Shown in pieces: positions 33,771 through 46,079 of a stretch of 64,000 nucleotides of DNA (position 1 is the stretch's first letter; each line of letters starts with the position of its first letter). Below the pieces are notes generated by a model. That model saw only the letters and a program-made list of their open reading frames with translations, ran no database searches and had not been told where the DNA came from. Origin of the DNA: Flabesymbios commensalis (taxonomy: Eukaryota; Annelida; Polychaeta; Terebellida; Flabelligeridae); assembly GCA_964017125.1 (NCBI GenBank), contig OZ024915.1, positions 19,863,970 to 19,927,969 of the forward strand, written 5' to 3'. The position numbers and the translations under genes are program-made.

Positions 33771-35231
33771 GGTCGCCATTCCATATGTCCGGTTGCGGCA
33801 TGCTGCTTTTCCATGTGTCTGGCAAACACGTGCAGCAAACTCGTACGGGAACTGAGATTCCTTCCTACGTCATCAAATTTATTTAAGGGTCACCTAAAAC
33901 TTTCTCGCAACGATTTGTGCATTTGTAAAACATAAACATAAATAGCCTCAAAATGTCATTTTTAGATGATTTGCTAGATATCTATCTGCTAGAGATGATG
34001 GAGGAAGAGTTGTAGCATGATTGTATTACCAAAATAGTGTACGGCTCCTCGTAGGAGAAAGGTATAAAAGAAAGCATCGGTACTGGGTGCATAATATATA
34101 CTGAGGAAACGCCAACAGCAAGGTGCTTATCATAATCTAGTTCAAGAGCTGGCACTAGACTCGGATAGATCTCACATTATTAATTCAGAATGTCTTCATT
34201 TAAAATGGAAGAAATCCTCGGACAAGTCGGCCCAATGTTAACAAGAATGAATTTCATCAGAGAGACTATTGATCCAAAACAGAGACTAGCAATATGTATA
34301 AGCTAGGCCTATGATTGTTTTAATTGTTTGTTTACTAGTTTTTTTTTCACATCATTATATAGAAACCCATGTAGTTTTAAATTGACTGTGATTTACCCTT
34401 TGACTTTTGATCTAAAACAGAGACAAGTAATATTATGAAGTAGGCCTTAGTATTGTATATGTACTCCAGTTTTAAAGTGAAAGTGATTTAACCTCTGACT
34501 GTGAGCAACGCGTAATTTTTTGATGTTTTAAACCTTATCTATTTTAACGTTTATAAAAAATCTCACGATGTTTTATTATTTCAGAGGATCAGGTAATTTT
34601 GGTTAAATAATGTTCATTCATTTTACTATAGTAGACATGCCATTGTTTCGTCATATATCATTATCCATTATTTCATTTACTGTATATTGTTGCAACGGAT
34701 AAAAAACTCGTAATCCAGAAAACACGAAGCACTTAGCCAATGTTGGGCCAACATTGGTTGAACGCCTCATGTTTGGTGGGACGTTTCACCAACTCTATCA
34801 AAGTTGTAACTTTTAAAACAGTAGATTTTAAGTTAGGCTACGTCTCAGTCAGTAGAGATATCAATGTAGGATCCAGGGGCGCAGGCCCTATCTAGAAAAA
34901 GTTGAGTGGGATTCAAAACGGCTGGTTGTGTGGGGACTTAACGGTATTTTTTTAATTTTTTTTGTGGCATTTTTCTCTTGAAATTGAAGGTGTTACTTGA
35001 TCCCGGAATAACACGTGGAGAAAAGGGAAAACACCTCAAATAATGACGTCAGAAGGCAATTTCCTTGCGGCAAACGCATGCGGCAACCACAGAAATCCAG
35101 CACTGCTGAATCTTCAAACGCACCTGCGTTTGCCGCACGCGTTCGCCAGACACATGGAAAGTACAATCATCTAATCTGGAAAATAGGGTACGGCAACCGC
35201 ATGTGGCAACAGGACACATGGAATGGCAGCC
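33771..35231 (+). mobile_element. PIF/Harbinger-type element, middle of a chain
   Basis: Termini ggtcgccattccatatgtcc and (complement of right end) ggctgccattccatgtgtcc, flanked by TAA at 33768-33770 and 35232-35234. The 1461-bp interior carries a decayed Harbinger-like nuclease start and a tgctggg MITE at about 34716-34790. Neighbouring MITEs on both sides share its termini and its TAA sites. Confidence 0.82.
33953..34307 (+). pseudogene. Harbinger-type nuclease N-terminal remnant
   Basis: Begins MSFLDDLLDIYLLEMMEEEL, then a frame with RYKRKHRYWVHNIY. A further shift gives AYHNLVQELALDSD, and finally FRMSSFKMEEILGQVGPMLT followed by MRETIDPKQRLAI-like text (here NFIRETIDPKQRLAICIS). This is the opening of PIF/Harbinger nucleases, upstream of the DDE core, which is absent. 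Frame changes and a stop show decay. Confidence 0.75.
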
Positions 35232-35234
35232 TAA

Positions 35235-35615
35235 GGCCGCCATCCCATTTGTTCGGTTGCCGCATGCGGTTGCCGCACCGCACCCTGCAACCGCATGCAG
35301 CTGCCTTTCCATGTGTCCGGCAAATGCTTGCGGCAAACGCGTACTGGAACTGAGTTTCCTTCTCACGTCATAATATTTATTGCGGGGTTTCTTAGAACTC
35401 TGCTGGAATAATAATAATAATGACGTCAAAAGGGAATTTCCGTGCGGCAAATGCATGCGACAACCACAGAAATCCAACACTGCTGGATCTTCAAACACAG
35501 GTGCGTTTACCACACGCGTTTGCCGGACACATGGAAAGAACTCGGTACATTCATCTAATCTGGAAAATAAAGTGCGGCAACCTCATGCGGCAACCGGACA
35601 CATGGGATGGCAGAC
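35235..35615. mobile_element. Harbinger-type MITE, third of a chain
   Basis: A 381-bp palindrome from ggccgccatcccatttg to gggatggcagac, flanked by TAA at 35232-35234 (shared with the preceding element) and 35616-35618. The interior is a near repeat of 33430-33767, including ccgcatgcggttgccg-type text. Confidence 0.83.
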
Positions 35616-35619
35616 TAAG

Positions 35620-38600
35620 ACAAAACTTGTCAGGTTTCTGTTGTTGCCACTAAGATGCTGCTGTAGGCCTATGCATAAATCTCACTGCTTATTTACCTCG
35701 GGAGATTCAAGACTGGACACTAACTTCAACAAGATGAGGCTGGTACTTTCAATGAGATTGCTCTGTACAAGGTCACTAAGCTCATAGCTGCCGATCTCTT
35801 ATCTGGTAACATTATCTAAATCTCAGAGATCTTCGGAACTCATCCGTCGTCAATGATCTAATATAAAACCACCATCACTGTTGATATGGTGCTTTGATTA
35901 CAGTTTTAAATAAAGAAATTAATTCTACCACGAATGCAGCTATGCCGGCCATCTTTTGCCTAAAATGATCAAGTTAATTTCAGGTCTCCTACACATGTGC
36001 GATGTTTCAACAAAAAACGTTTATATCATAGCAATGTACATTGGAGGGTTTAGCAAATGCAACATATGGGCGGCAACTAGACTATCCCTGCAGAGTAAAC
36101 ATCGAGATTATTCATTATTATCAAATACATGTGTATGTCACTCATTGCCAATCTGAAAGCATATCGCCAGTTTTATTTATTTTCGAGTGCATATTGCCTT
36201 CAGGTAAACTTTTTACAAACTGTAAAGATATAGGGCCTTATATATACAGTATATATATTGATCTTAGCTATAGATACAATCTGACGATATTACTTTGACT
36301 AATCTTTATCAAATATCACTGCAATATTTGTTCGATTGTTCACGTTTAACGGATGGATGCCCAGCAGACATAATACGTTTAATCAATGTTGGTTAACCGT
36401 TGGACTTGGGCCATCGTGTTAACATCGTGTTGTTGTGTTATTATTATCAAGATCATGCTCATATGAGGAGGTCATTCAGATGGACTAATATGTCCACTCG
36501 TTGATCTCGAGATATCCATGCATGGACTACTTCATGTATTAAAGCACGTTAAATCAGTTATAGTAACTGTTAATAGTTGGATGTCCCATGATCACTTCGT
36601 CATGGCCACTTTCGGTAAGCAAGGTATACTTCGACACATAGGCCGCGATGTAATGACATAAATCAAAAGTGTGAGAGGAATCATGCCAAAATCATCCTTT
36701 TTTCGCAGGTTGTGTTACCACCTCATCACTTAGATTTTTTTCTAAAAATCATTATATTGTCCTAAGCATCTTGGTACACATTTCATTAAAATTGGCGTAA
36801 TTCTATCACTATTGCAAATGCTTGCGTAGTTTGAAATCAAAAGATTCGGGGCATTTAAAATGAAAAAATAGGTTTTTTAACAGTGTCGTCTGGGAGGTGC
36901 AATACCCTAATAACATTGAGTGTGAAGGAAGCTCACTAATTATTTCATGTGATCAAGATTGGAAATTTGCACAGACTGTTCAACAAGTGCACTCTGACTC
37001 TTGATTTTCAAAGTTGTTTGTTGGAAGAAAAAGTTGTATGTGTCATCAGTTTCCAAGTCAAAGTTGCATCTCTTGCATTATCTGACTGTGTTATGCCAAT
37101 TAGGTCTTTCCCAACTTTGTTTACATGCTCCAAGCCCAACTCTAAATTGCTGCTAGATATCTAGGTAAGATTTTTCTAGCTGGTCTGTGTCAGCAGCATA
37201 AACAGTACCCCAGGGTGTATATTTGGCATGATCATATTTGGCAAATCACAGCAACATGGCACAACATGGAGAGTATTAATAAGATTATCTGTACAATTTA
37301 GTCATCGTGTTGTTCTCAGTTGTATTTGGCCCCAAATGTTTTGTAGTCCTGAGTCATAACATTGTGTCTGATGACATTTTTAAAATTATAAGCTATGTGG
37401 AAACCATCAAGATATAATTACACACACTTATAGGTGTACGACTATTCTTACTGGATCTCTTTTATGAAGTTGGCTCTGAAATGTGAGAACCAGCTATTGA
37501 ATTTATGTCCTCCCAAGGCCAATGAGATCCCACGACTTGTTGTGGTGAGGTTTTTTAGCAGCACTTTTCTGTGTGGGCTCTCGTGCTAGGCCCACAATAA
37601 CAGTGTGCTTAAAATGTAACTGCTGGGGTGAATGAATAAACGTTGGCAGAATACATAAGACTGCCCGAAACAACGTTTAATATTACTGGACGTCTGGTAT
37701 TGCAATGTAATGTTGTTTATTTCGTAGACAAGGCCTTAGCCCAAAGTACATAATAAAATAACACATTCTAACAGTCTAAAGCAGATAATACTTATTTCGC
37801 CATTTGAGTCTTTTTTTCATGCCATGGTTAACAAATTTATATTAATTATATTAATCCTGGCACTAAGCAGGGCAATGGGTTTCCCTCCATTCGCCCTCAC
37901 GGGATTTCCACTCCTACTGACTGCCCAGGGTTTATTTCTTGCATAATTTTCATGCATCTCAATGTCAACAATGAGAATTGTTCTTTTTTGTATTTTGTTT
38001 GCCTTTTACAACGCAAACAATTATTACATAAAGTGTTTTAATATGATGTGTCATTTCGACATTTACAGTGTTTTATTGTATAATCAGTCGAATCTAATTG
38101 AGTACTTTCACAAAATAAGTTATAGTTATCAGAAAATAAATATGTCAAGGGTCATTTGGGCTCTGAATGCCCAGGGTAGACTATAGCACAATACTCGACT
38201 TGAATGTTTCACAGCTTGTAAGGCATCTCTTTAAGGACATATTTTGAGGATTCTTTCCAAGTACATTTTTGGTATTTTACTGTTATTTTTGTCATTTACA
38301 ACATCAGAAAGCAAACAATTAATAATTAAATTGTAATAATATGCCGTGCCTCATTAATGTGCACACTTTGACATCTTTATGAATGCTGTAGCAATTCTGT
38401 ATGAACTATTATTAACGATTTTGTTGTTTTCGTATAATATCGTATTTACTCACAAAATAGGTCAAATTTATGCGAAAAATCAAGATATCAAGTGTCATCC
38501 GGGCACATATGATGTGATTCATTCATCTTCAAATTTGGATACTTCTATGAAGGCTCTAGTGATTCTAAATTCAATTCTATTTGCAATTTTCAATTTTTGC

Positions 38601-38842
38601 AATATAGTCGGCTAATTTGTATTGAGAGGCTTTCACAAAATAGGTCTAATTATGAGGAAATATCAAGTGTCATACGGACTTAAATTGACCAGGAGGGACC
38701 TGGACCAGCATAGAAATGGGTGACAGCTTGTAGTATTCCGTCCCCCCCTTACTTGATTTTTAAACCCCTTTTGGGATTAAATTCCTGGTCTATATTTAAA
38801 CCGGCGCCGAGATTTTACGCTGCAACTCTATTTTGTTTTCAG
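35620..38842. other. Intron-like DNA between LDLa exons; no further gene seen
   Basis: Mostly AT-rich. A half tgctggg MITE lies at about 36358-36425 (cccagcagacataatacg). From about 37940 to 38660 there are diverged tandem copies of about 350 bp carrying tttcacaaaataggtc and caagtgtcat(c/a)cgg. Short frames have no family features. Confidence 0.45.
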
Positions 38843-38950
38843 TTTGTGCAACGAATCGGACTCGGTGTGGCTCAGGAGAATGCATGAATAGCGATTACTG
38901 GTGCAATAGAGAGGTGGACTGTTTTGATTTCAGTGACGAGAAGGGCTGTG
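38843..38950 (+). CDS. LDLa gene copy 1, LDL-receptor class A domain exon 2
   Basis: A 108-nt phase-1 exon between ttttgttttcag and gtgagt. It encodes CATNRTRCGSGECMNSDYW, then CNREVDCFDFSDEKGC, with six cysteines at the same residues (2, 9, 14, 21, 27, 36) as the exon at 32965. D26, D29, S31, D32 and E33 are canonical; the residue before the usual glycine is asparagine rather than aspartate. It directly continues the phase of the previous LDLa exon and is probably its downstream partner across a 5.8-kb intron. The corresponding exon of copy 2 would lie beyond the window. Confidence 0.9.
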
Positions 38951-38995
38951 GTGAGTACTTATATATCCTGTGAGAGCAAGTACTGTAGATTTATA

Positions 38996-39090
38996 TTAAC
39001 CCTTTCAGCGCAAGGACCGACTTTAGACGTCAGAATCGGACGTCTATAGACGTCAGATTCTGAGGTCTAAAGTCGACGCTTTGGTGGTTA
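38996..39090 (+). repeat. GATC-palindrome MITE, short copy
   Basis: attaaccctttcagcgcaag, then gacgtcagaatcggacgtc, ending gtcgacgctttggtggttaa. Unlike the other copies the long tail is missing, so it is about 90 bp and close to a pure palindrome. Confidence 0.7.
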
Positions 39091-39159
39091 AAATCACTAT
39101 AAAACCAAATAGATTGCTTCTGAATACAGTGTATCTTGTTAGATTAGATCCTATATTAG

Positions 39160-39918
39160 AGGTCTATGAGCATGACAGGCTTATTATTGAGGGCTATGAG
39201 CATGACGGACTTTTTATTGATGGCTATGAGCATGACAGGCTTATTACTGAGGGCTATGAGCATGACAGACTTTTTATTGATGTCTTTGAGTATGACAGGC
39301 TTATTATTGAGGGCTATGAGCATGACAGACTTTTTATTGATGGCTATGAACATGACAGGCTTATTATTGAGGGCTATGAGCATGACAGACGTTTTATTGA
39401 TGGCTATGAGCATGACCGGTTTATTATTGAGGGCTATGAGCATGACAGGCTTATTATTGAGAGCTATGAGCATGACAGGCTTATTATTGAAAGATATGAG
39501 CATGACAGGCTTATTATTGAAAGCTATGACCATGACAGGCTTCTTATTGAGGGATACGGACATGACAGGCTTATTATTGATAGCTATGAGCATGATAGGC
39601 TTATCATTGAGGGCTAGCAGCATGACAGACTTATTATTGAGAGCTATGAGCATGACAGGCTTATCATTGAGGGATAGCAGCATGACAGACCTAATATTGA
39701 GAGCTATGAGCATGACAGGCTTATCATTGAGGGCTAGCAGCATGACAGACTTATTATTGAGAGCTATGAGCATCACAGGCTTATCATTGAGGGCTAGCAG
39801 CATGACAGACTTATTATTGAGAGCTATGAGCATGACAGGCTTATTATTGAGGGCTATGAGCATGGCAGGCTTATTATTGAGGGCTATGAGCGCGACAGGC
39901 TTATTATTGAGAGCTATG
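39160..39918 (+). repeat. 30-bp minisatellite, left block (A2)
   Basis: About 25 units of the same 30-bp motif as A1, including the same variant gctagcagcatgac units near the right end. It is shorter than the A1 block and has a different left flank. Confidence 0.92.
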
Positions 39919-42314
39919 TTATTATTTATTTATTTATTTACTTGCCATCAACACAAAAAACAACTATTATAATTTGTATGTCTCATATAATTATCAAAAC
40001 AGTGAAAAATTGTAAAAAAAAGTAAAAAATTGATGGCTGGGCCACCAGAAACAGACATTTAATATACAGTACATGTAGGCTACCATATTATCTATACAAG
40101 TCTGGTAGTCCACAATTTATATAAAAATTCAATAAAATATAACAATAATTATAATAATAAAATAAACAATAAAATGCGCTTAATTGCAATTTACTGGGCA
40201 AATAATGGCCGGTTGCACATACACGTGTAACATTTGCATGTCCCCGACCAAGAACACATATTATCTACATCAAAATCACACAATAAATTATTAAAATAAC
40301 AATGAAGACTTTATAAACATACAAAGACTCACTGCATCTTATATCCTGTGGAAGGTTGTTTCACAGGGGCACATCTCTGGCTAAGAAAGATTGTCTGAAC
40401 GACGTTGTTTTTGAGAGCCTAGGGCGAAAGATGCAATTTGCGCTGGTCGAACGAAGAGATTTGTCGTGTAAATTTGTGTCTAAAAATCCTCTAATTGTAC
40501 TGCGCATAGTCCATGTAAACATTTACAAAAGAAAATTAGATCTGCACAATCTCTTCGAAATTACAGCGGTAGCAGATTTAGTCTCTCACTGTATTTTACA
40601 TCGGGATAATGCAGTGGCGAATATACAATTAAAGGGTCTCTAAATGCATTTTTGCTATTGTGAACGAATGTCTCCCAATATATAACACCTGAAACAAAGA
40701 CTCTTGGAAATAACTTGACCCCGAGTTATTTTGTAGCGCAATTGTTATGTACAACGAAATTTATTCATAAACAGATATGAACTGAATATAAAAATTTGCC
40801 AAGGATATATTTACTGAGACTTTTAAGTTGTCTCACGTCAATCGGTCAACTCAGCAACGCCAGTGTTATCTAAACTCCTCAAATCGTGGTGTGATACCAT
40901 TCAATTAATTTGATATACGCAGAGACAGCTGCAAAGTCCCAATATTTTGAGGTAGATGGAATATTTGTAAACATTTAATTTGAACTGCTATTTTATAACC
41001 AAAACAATCACCCCTGAAACGTAGGCCCCCCTATTCATCATATGTGTCAACTCAGAAACGTTTATAATTTAGCAAAAAAATCATTGAAAGCATGTTAAAC
41101 TGAACAAATTGCTTGATAATGATGGCCACCCCCCTACCGCATTGGTGGGCAATGAGACATCTATTTTAAATACATTAAACCTGAGATCGTCCCATGCTGG
41201 CCGTATTCAACTCAGCAACATTATTATTTCGGTCAACTCAACAACGTATATGAGACACGTTGCTGAATTGACTAAATTTAGCTTTCTGTTTCACTAATGC
41301 AATTACGACTAAAAACGTAACTCTATAAATGTGAAATGTAGTTAAAGAAGTTGTCTTTTATTAAATTAGATTGAGAGAGTATTCGCTTATGTAGACATCT
41401 TTACCACAAAAAAACAACGTTTCTTAGTTGAACACAAAAACATTGCTCAGTTGACTGAATTCTGCTTTCTGTCTTATTATTGTAATTAAAACTGAAATTT
41501 TAACTCAGTCAATGTAAAATGCAGTTCAAAAAAGCTTTTTCTTGATTAAATTAGAGTGAGAGTGTATACATATTAGAAGTTGTTTACATAAATAAAACTA
41601 AAAATAACACAACTTTTTATCATCCCCATCATTCTGTTACATTCGGATACTAATGTATTTACATGAGAATTCCATGACAAATCACTAGTTACAGAAACAC
41701 CAAGATCCTTCATAGAATGCACTCCGTGGACTGATCAATTGTTGATAGTATAAGTAAAATCAATAGGAACTCTCTTCCTGGTAACATATAACATAGTACA
41801 TGTCTCAAAACTGAATTTTAATCCCCAACGTATTCTATAATCATATAAATTATTTATATCATTCTCTGTTTCCTATCAGATAGATAGGAGGTAAACCAGG
41901 CTAGCAATCTACCATTAAAACCATACATTTTTAATTTATGAAGTAGCAGTCTATGCGATACACTGTCAAAATCTTTGCTGAAGTCTAAATATATTATGTC
42001 AGTTTGAATTGAACTGTCCAGATAAGAACCATTTTCATGGTAAACACCCGTTAGTTGGGTACGGCAAGATTCGCCTTTTATAAAACCGTGTTGTTTAGAG
42101 CAAATCAGATTATTGGTAATTATATTAAGATGGTTGTGAATACATTTTTCCAACACTTTTGATACAATACTTAATAGAGAAATTGGTCTGTAATTAGAAA
42201 CAGGGTCCCTGTCACCTTTTTAATGAGCAGGTATAACGTTGGCCAATTTCCAAGAAGCGGGAACTTTAGACTGTTCCATACTTAAATTAAATAAAGCTAC
42301 TAGAGAAGAAAGTT
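39919..42314 (-). mobile_element. LINE inserted in the minisatellite (A2)
   Basis: The same insertion as in A1: an (aaata)n-type 3' end at the left junction next to agctatg, coding remnants to the right, and minisatellite resuming at ccatgggcatgac. It includes the same foreign internal block (about 40675-41600). Confidence 0.82.
40326..42300 (-). pseudogene. LINE ORF2 reverse-transcriptase remnants (A2)
   Basis: The RT region at 42156-41854 has LEKCIHNHLNIITNNLICS and motif A IIYLDFSKDFDSVSH, with lysine as in the usual consensus where A1 has arginine. It shares with A1 the internal deletion that removes GVPQGS and YADD. The C-terminal part at about 40640-40330 parallels A1. Nonfunctional. 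Confidence 0.78.
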
Positions 42315-42315
42315 A

Positions 42316-43310
42316 CCATGGGCATGACAGGCTTATTATTGAGAGCAATGGGCATGAAAGGCTTACTATTGTGCGCTATGAGTATGACAGGCGTATTATT
42401 GAGATCAATGAGCATGACATGGTTATTATTGAGGGCTATGAGTATGACAGTCTTATTATTGAGAGCTATTAGCATGACAGGCTTATTATTGAGTGCTATG
42501 AGCACGACAGGCATATCATTGAGGGCTATGAGCATGACAGGCTTATTGTTAAGGGCTATGAACACGGCAGGCTTATTATTGAAGGGTATGAGCATGACAG
42601 GCTTACTATTGAGAGCTATGAGCATGGCAGGCTTACTATTGAGAGCTATGAGCATGACAGCCTTATTATTGAGAGCCATGAGCATGACCGGCTTATTATT
42701 GAGGGCTATGAGCATGACAGCCTTATTATTGAGAGCCATGAGCATGACCGGCTTATTATTAAGGGCTATGAGCATGACAAGCTTAATATTGAGAGCTATG
42801 AGCAAGACATGGTTGTTATTGAGGGCTATGAGCATGACAGGCTTATTATTGGGAGGTATGAGCATGACAGGCTTATTATTGAGAGCCATGAGCATGACAG
42901 GCTTATCATTGAGAGCTATGAGCATGACAGGCTTATTATTGAGAGCCATGGGCATGACAGGCTTTTTACTGAGAGCTATGAGCATGACAGGCTTAATATT
43001 GAGAGCTATGAGCATGACAGGCTTATTATTGAGAGCCATGAGCATGACAGGCTTATTATTGAGAGCTATGAGCATGACAGGCTTATTATTGTGAGCCATG
43101 AGCATGACAGGCTTATTATTGAGAACTATGGGCACGACAGGCGTATTATTGAGGGCTATGAGTATGACGGGCTTGATATTGAGAGCTATGAGCATGACAG
43201 GCTTATTGACGGATATGAGCATGACAGGCTTATAGAGGGCTATGAGCATGACAGGCTTATTGAGAGCTATCAGCATGACAGGCTCATTGAGGGCTAAGAG
43301 CATGACAGTC
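42316..43310 (+). repeat. 30-bp minisatellite, right block (A2)
   Basis: About 33 units, colinear with 25607-26606 including the shortened units at the right end. The 338-codon minus frame and the 258- and 162-codon plus frames are repeat artefacts. Confidence 0.92.
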
Positions 43311-43370
43311 TTAAATCATAGTTACGAACGTTTATTAACTGAATCATAACTATGTAGAGCGGTAAATAAA

Positions 43371-43535
43371 ATAAAATGAATGGGGTTTTAGGGCACCTTT
43401 GTTCACATATAGGCTAAATTGGGCCAGGAGAACCATCTGAGGATAGAGAGATGAATGAGATGACACTGCCCTCCACATTCAGGAATCGTAATTCGAGCCC
43501 TGGCGGTCTGAGGCTGAGCACGCTACCTTCCTGGG
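43371..43535 (-). mobile_element. tRNA-derived SINE fragment (A2)
   Basis: Contains gggcacctttgttcacatat, gggccaggagaacc and attcgagccctggcggtctg as in the 3882 SINE, then stops at gctacc before the tRNA-like head. Confidence 0.75.
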
Positions 43536-43646
43536 TGCATTAATGCACTACATACATACCGATCAACAAGGGTATTGTCGTTTATGTCACTCGAATTCAG
43601 TAGTTTCAATGTGCAAACATAGAGACGTTAACTATTGGTTTAAATC

Positions 43647-43865
43647 TTTACAGTGCGGGGACGTCAGCATTGACGTAGGCCCTATGTAGACGCCAAAAGC
43701 TGACGTTTAAAGTCTATCCCCGCACGGTAATAATAATAAATAAAATATTTCTAATGGCCGTAGATCCATAACATAGGTATTCAAATGAAGCGAAATGAGC
43801 TATAACTAAAAGATTTGTGATGATCTCAAATTAAAACATTTAGTTATCCCCTTCACTTCCAGCAA
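43647..43865 (+). repeat. GATC-palindrome MITE (A2)
   Basis: Counterpart of 27921-28135, with the same head and tail. Confidence 0.72.
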
Positions 43866-44082
43866 GCAGAGCACTGTTCAATGTCAATTTACTATTTATT
43901 TCTGGTCACTTTGTAATGATTTATTGGAGCTATGTGTGATTATGAAACTTTTGATCCAATGTTGTGCTACGCCGACGCCGTCCACAATTATTTTTTCCGA
44001 CTGTGTCACACAATCTACCGGGACCCTACATCAATTATGTAGATCTGTGACGAACATAGTACACCACAAGTCCCGCTCAGAC

Positions 44083-45220
44083 TTGTTACGACTGTCCCCT
44101 AGCGGCGCGGCCGACGACAAAACGCTTACGACTTAACGCGCGAGTCTGTTCACATATGTTACGACAAAACGCGGACGCGGACGCTACCATAAAACAACAT
44201 TTGTTGTGACATCTGCAACACACGTGGCTGACCACTTGCTACGTTTAGCTTAACGTCAGAAGAAATTCTAAATCCATGATGGTAACAAGTATTTTCGACG
44301 CGCTGGGAGAAGAATATATCTTACTTATTGCTGCTGTATTACACCGAAAGAAAAAACGCCCACAAATCAGAACAAAATTAGTGCACGAAATCTTGAAAAA
44401 ACGAGAGAGATACGGGGAAAATCACCGGCTAGTCTAGGAGGTGAGACTGTATGGAAAAAGGTTTCAAAATTATTTTCGTGTGTCACCAACTGTATTTAAG
44501 TTCTTGGCCGACATCTGGTGTTTGCAGGGCTACCACATATATATATATATTAACAACTTATATATTTGAAGAATAAATCGCTACATATAAATTACATTAT
44601 GTTTATCTTATCAGTTTTCTTTAATTCTCTGGCTATGGACCGCCAAGCATTCTTCTTCATGACGTCATCCTTGTAGTTGGATGACGATTCGTCCCACAAT
44701 TTAAGGTGGTTTTGTACAGACGTGATGAGTAAGGTAATGTATATGTATGTATACATGTACATGTATAAGCATGACCTCCTTTTAACCTATTAACCCGGAT
44801 TTTTATCCACAAGTGTATCAAGTGTACACAGTAGATACAGTAGCATCTCAGGGTAGTAGAATTACTGAAAGTTGGTTGGAATACACCCCAGTCATCTCTG
44901 TGTAAATTAGACCTGTAAATCTAGAAAGGGGACTTCTTGGTCATATATACATCGCTACCAGGAAAACATGTGCGCAGCCAAGTAAACAACACTATTTACC
45001 ATGTTTTGCCACGTGACGAGAACCAGTGCGTGATTGGCTGGCAAGAAAAAAGTCGTAAGCTGCCCCCCCCCCCCGACAAAAGTTGAACATTTTTCAACTT
45101 TCTGTGGACGCGCCGGGACGCTTCCTGCTGTTAGCCCTCATATCATCATATTATAGAAGGCTCAACTTCTGCGGACGTGCCGTAAGCACAAAAGTCGTAC
45201 AGCTAGGGAAAAGTCGTAAC
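44083..45220 (+). mobile_element. PIF/Harbinger-type remnant (A2)
   Basis: Counterpart of 28359-29494 with the same imperfect inverted ends. Confidence 0.6.
44276..44526 (+). pseudogene. Harbinger-type nuclease N-terminus remnant (A2)
   Basis: One open frame runs MMVTSIFDALGEEYILLIAA, VLHRKKKRPQIRTKL, VHEILKKRERYGENHRLV, then a stop, then RLYGKRFQNYFRVSPTVF. It is better preserved than A1 and shows that A1's extra stops arose after, or independently of, the duplication. The DDE core is absent. Assignment rests on the YGENHRLV ... YFRVSP pattern. Confidence 0.65.
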
Positions 45221-46079
45221 AGGTGTGAACAGTGCACCACTATTATGACTTCTCATCGTTTCCCAGCTGTAATAAAGAAAATACTGGGCGGGGTACAATC
45301 CCTCACAAACTTTCATTGTGCTTTGGGTGGGGTCTGTACCCTGGCCTACTTTTGATGAATTGCTCTAACAAACACATACAGATTATATGATTTCTACCAA
45401 ATACACCCGGTAATTTTGTATCCATAAAAAAATACAAATCGAAGTCGAAATATCAATCAACCATTCATTGAAATCAGTCCGATAGACCCGACGAAATAAT
45501 GAAACAGCTTTCGGATCGGATCATGTTTCATAAAATACACGTGTATAGATGTAGTTGTTTACATAATATTTTGGACAATCCATTTAGCCCTGAACGTCAT
45601 GATATATGCCTAGCTTCAGATGCAATATCGAATTTTAAAATGTAGCATGAATATGAAGTGTTACCCATGTAATATGTTTGGATTTAACAGCTCATCTGAA
45701 GGGCCAGATAGGTAGAGAAAAAAAAAATACATTTACGCCTACATTTTATGCAGCATGAGTAATAATCCGAATAAACTAGTTTGATAAATTTGTTTGACCC
45801 ACTGATCTAGCTGACTGATTTTAGTGAATGGTTGATGGAAATGTCCGCTATTTACAAAGAAAACCAACTCTAGAGTCGCATCTGTACTGTCATTTATTAT
45901 GAATCACATGTCTGCACTGTTTTTGTATATATCTTCTTTTTCACAAAATCACCTTTTTTTCATAGTCATGATAATGGTTACGTCTAGTTTTCTATGCCAC
46001 ACCAGCGTGGTACAAAATTCTGTTACTGTCATCATGTTTTTATGTTTAAACATTTATCTTTTTTATTTAGATAACATCT

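Larger units (their letters stand above)
39160..46047 (+). repeat. Segmental duplication, copy A2
   Basis: The partner of 22189-30321. Relative to A1 it lacks about 150 bp around 40668, keeps 24 bp (cagttgactgaattctgctt region near 41448) and about 44 bp near 41720 that A1 lost, and lacks the 26870-27835 block. Its right end lies 33 bp from the foldback element at 46080. Confidence 0.9.

Noticed and set aside
33479-33886. Several overlapping ORFs of 79-91 codons around 33.5-35.5 kb
   Set aside because: They fall in palindromic GC-richer MITE arms, where both strands stay open by symmetry.
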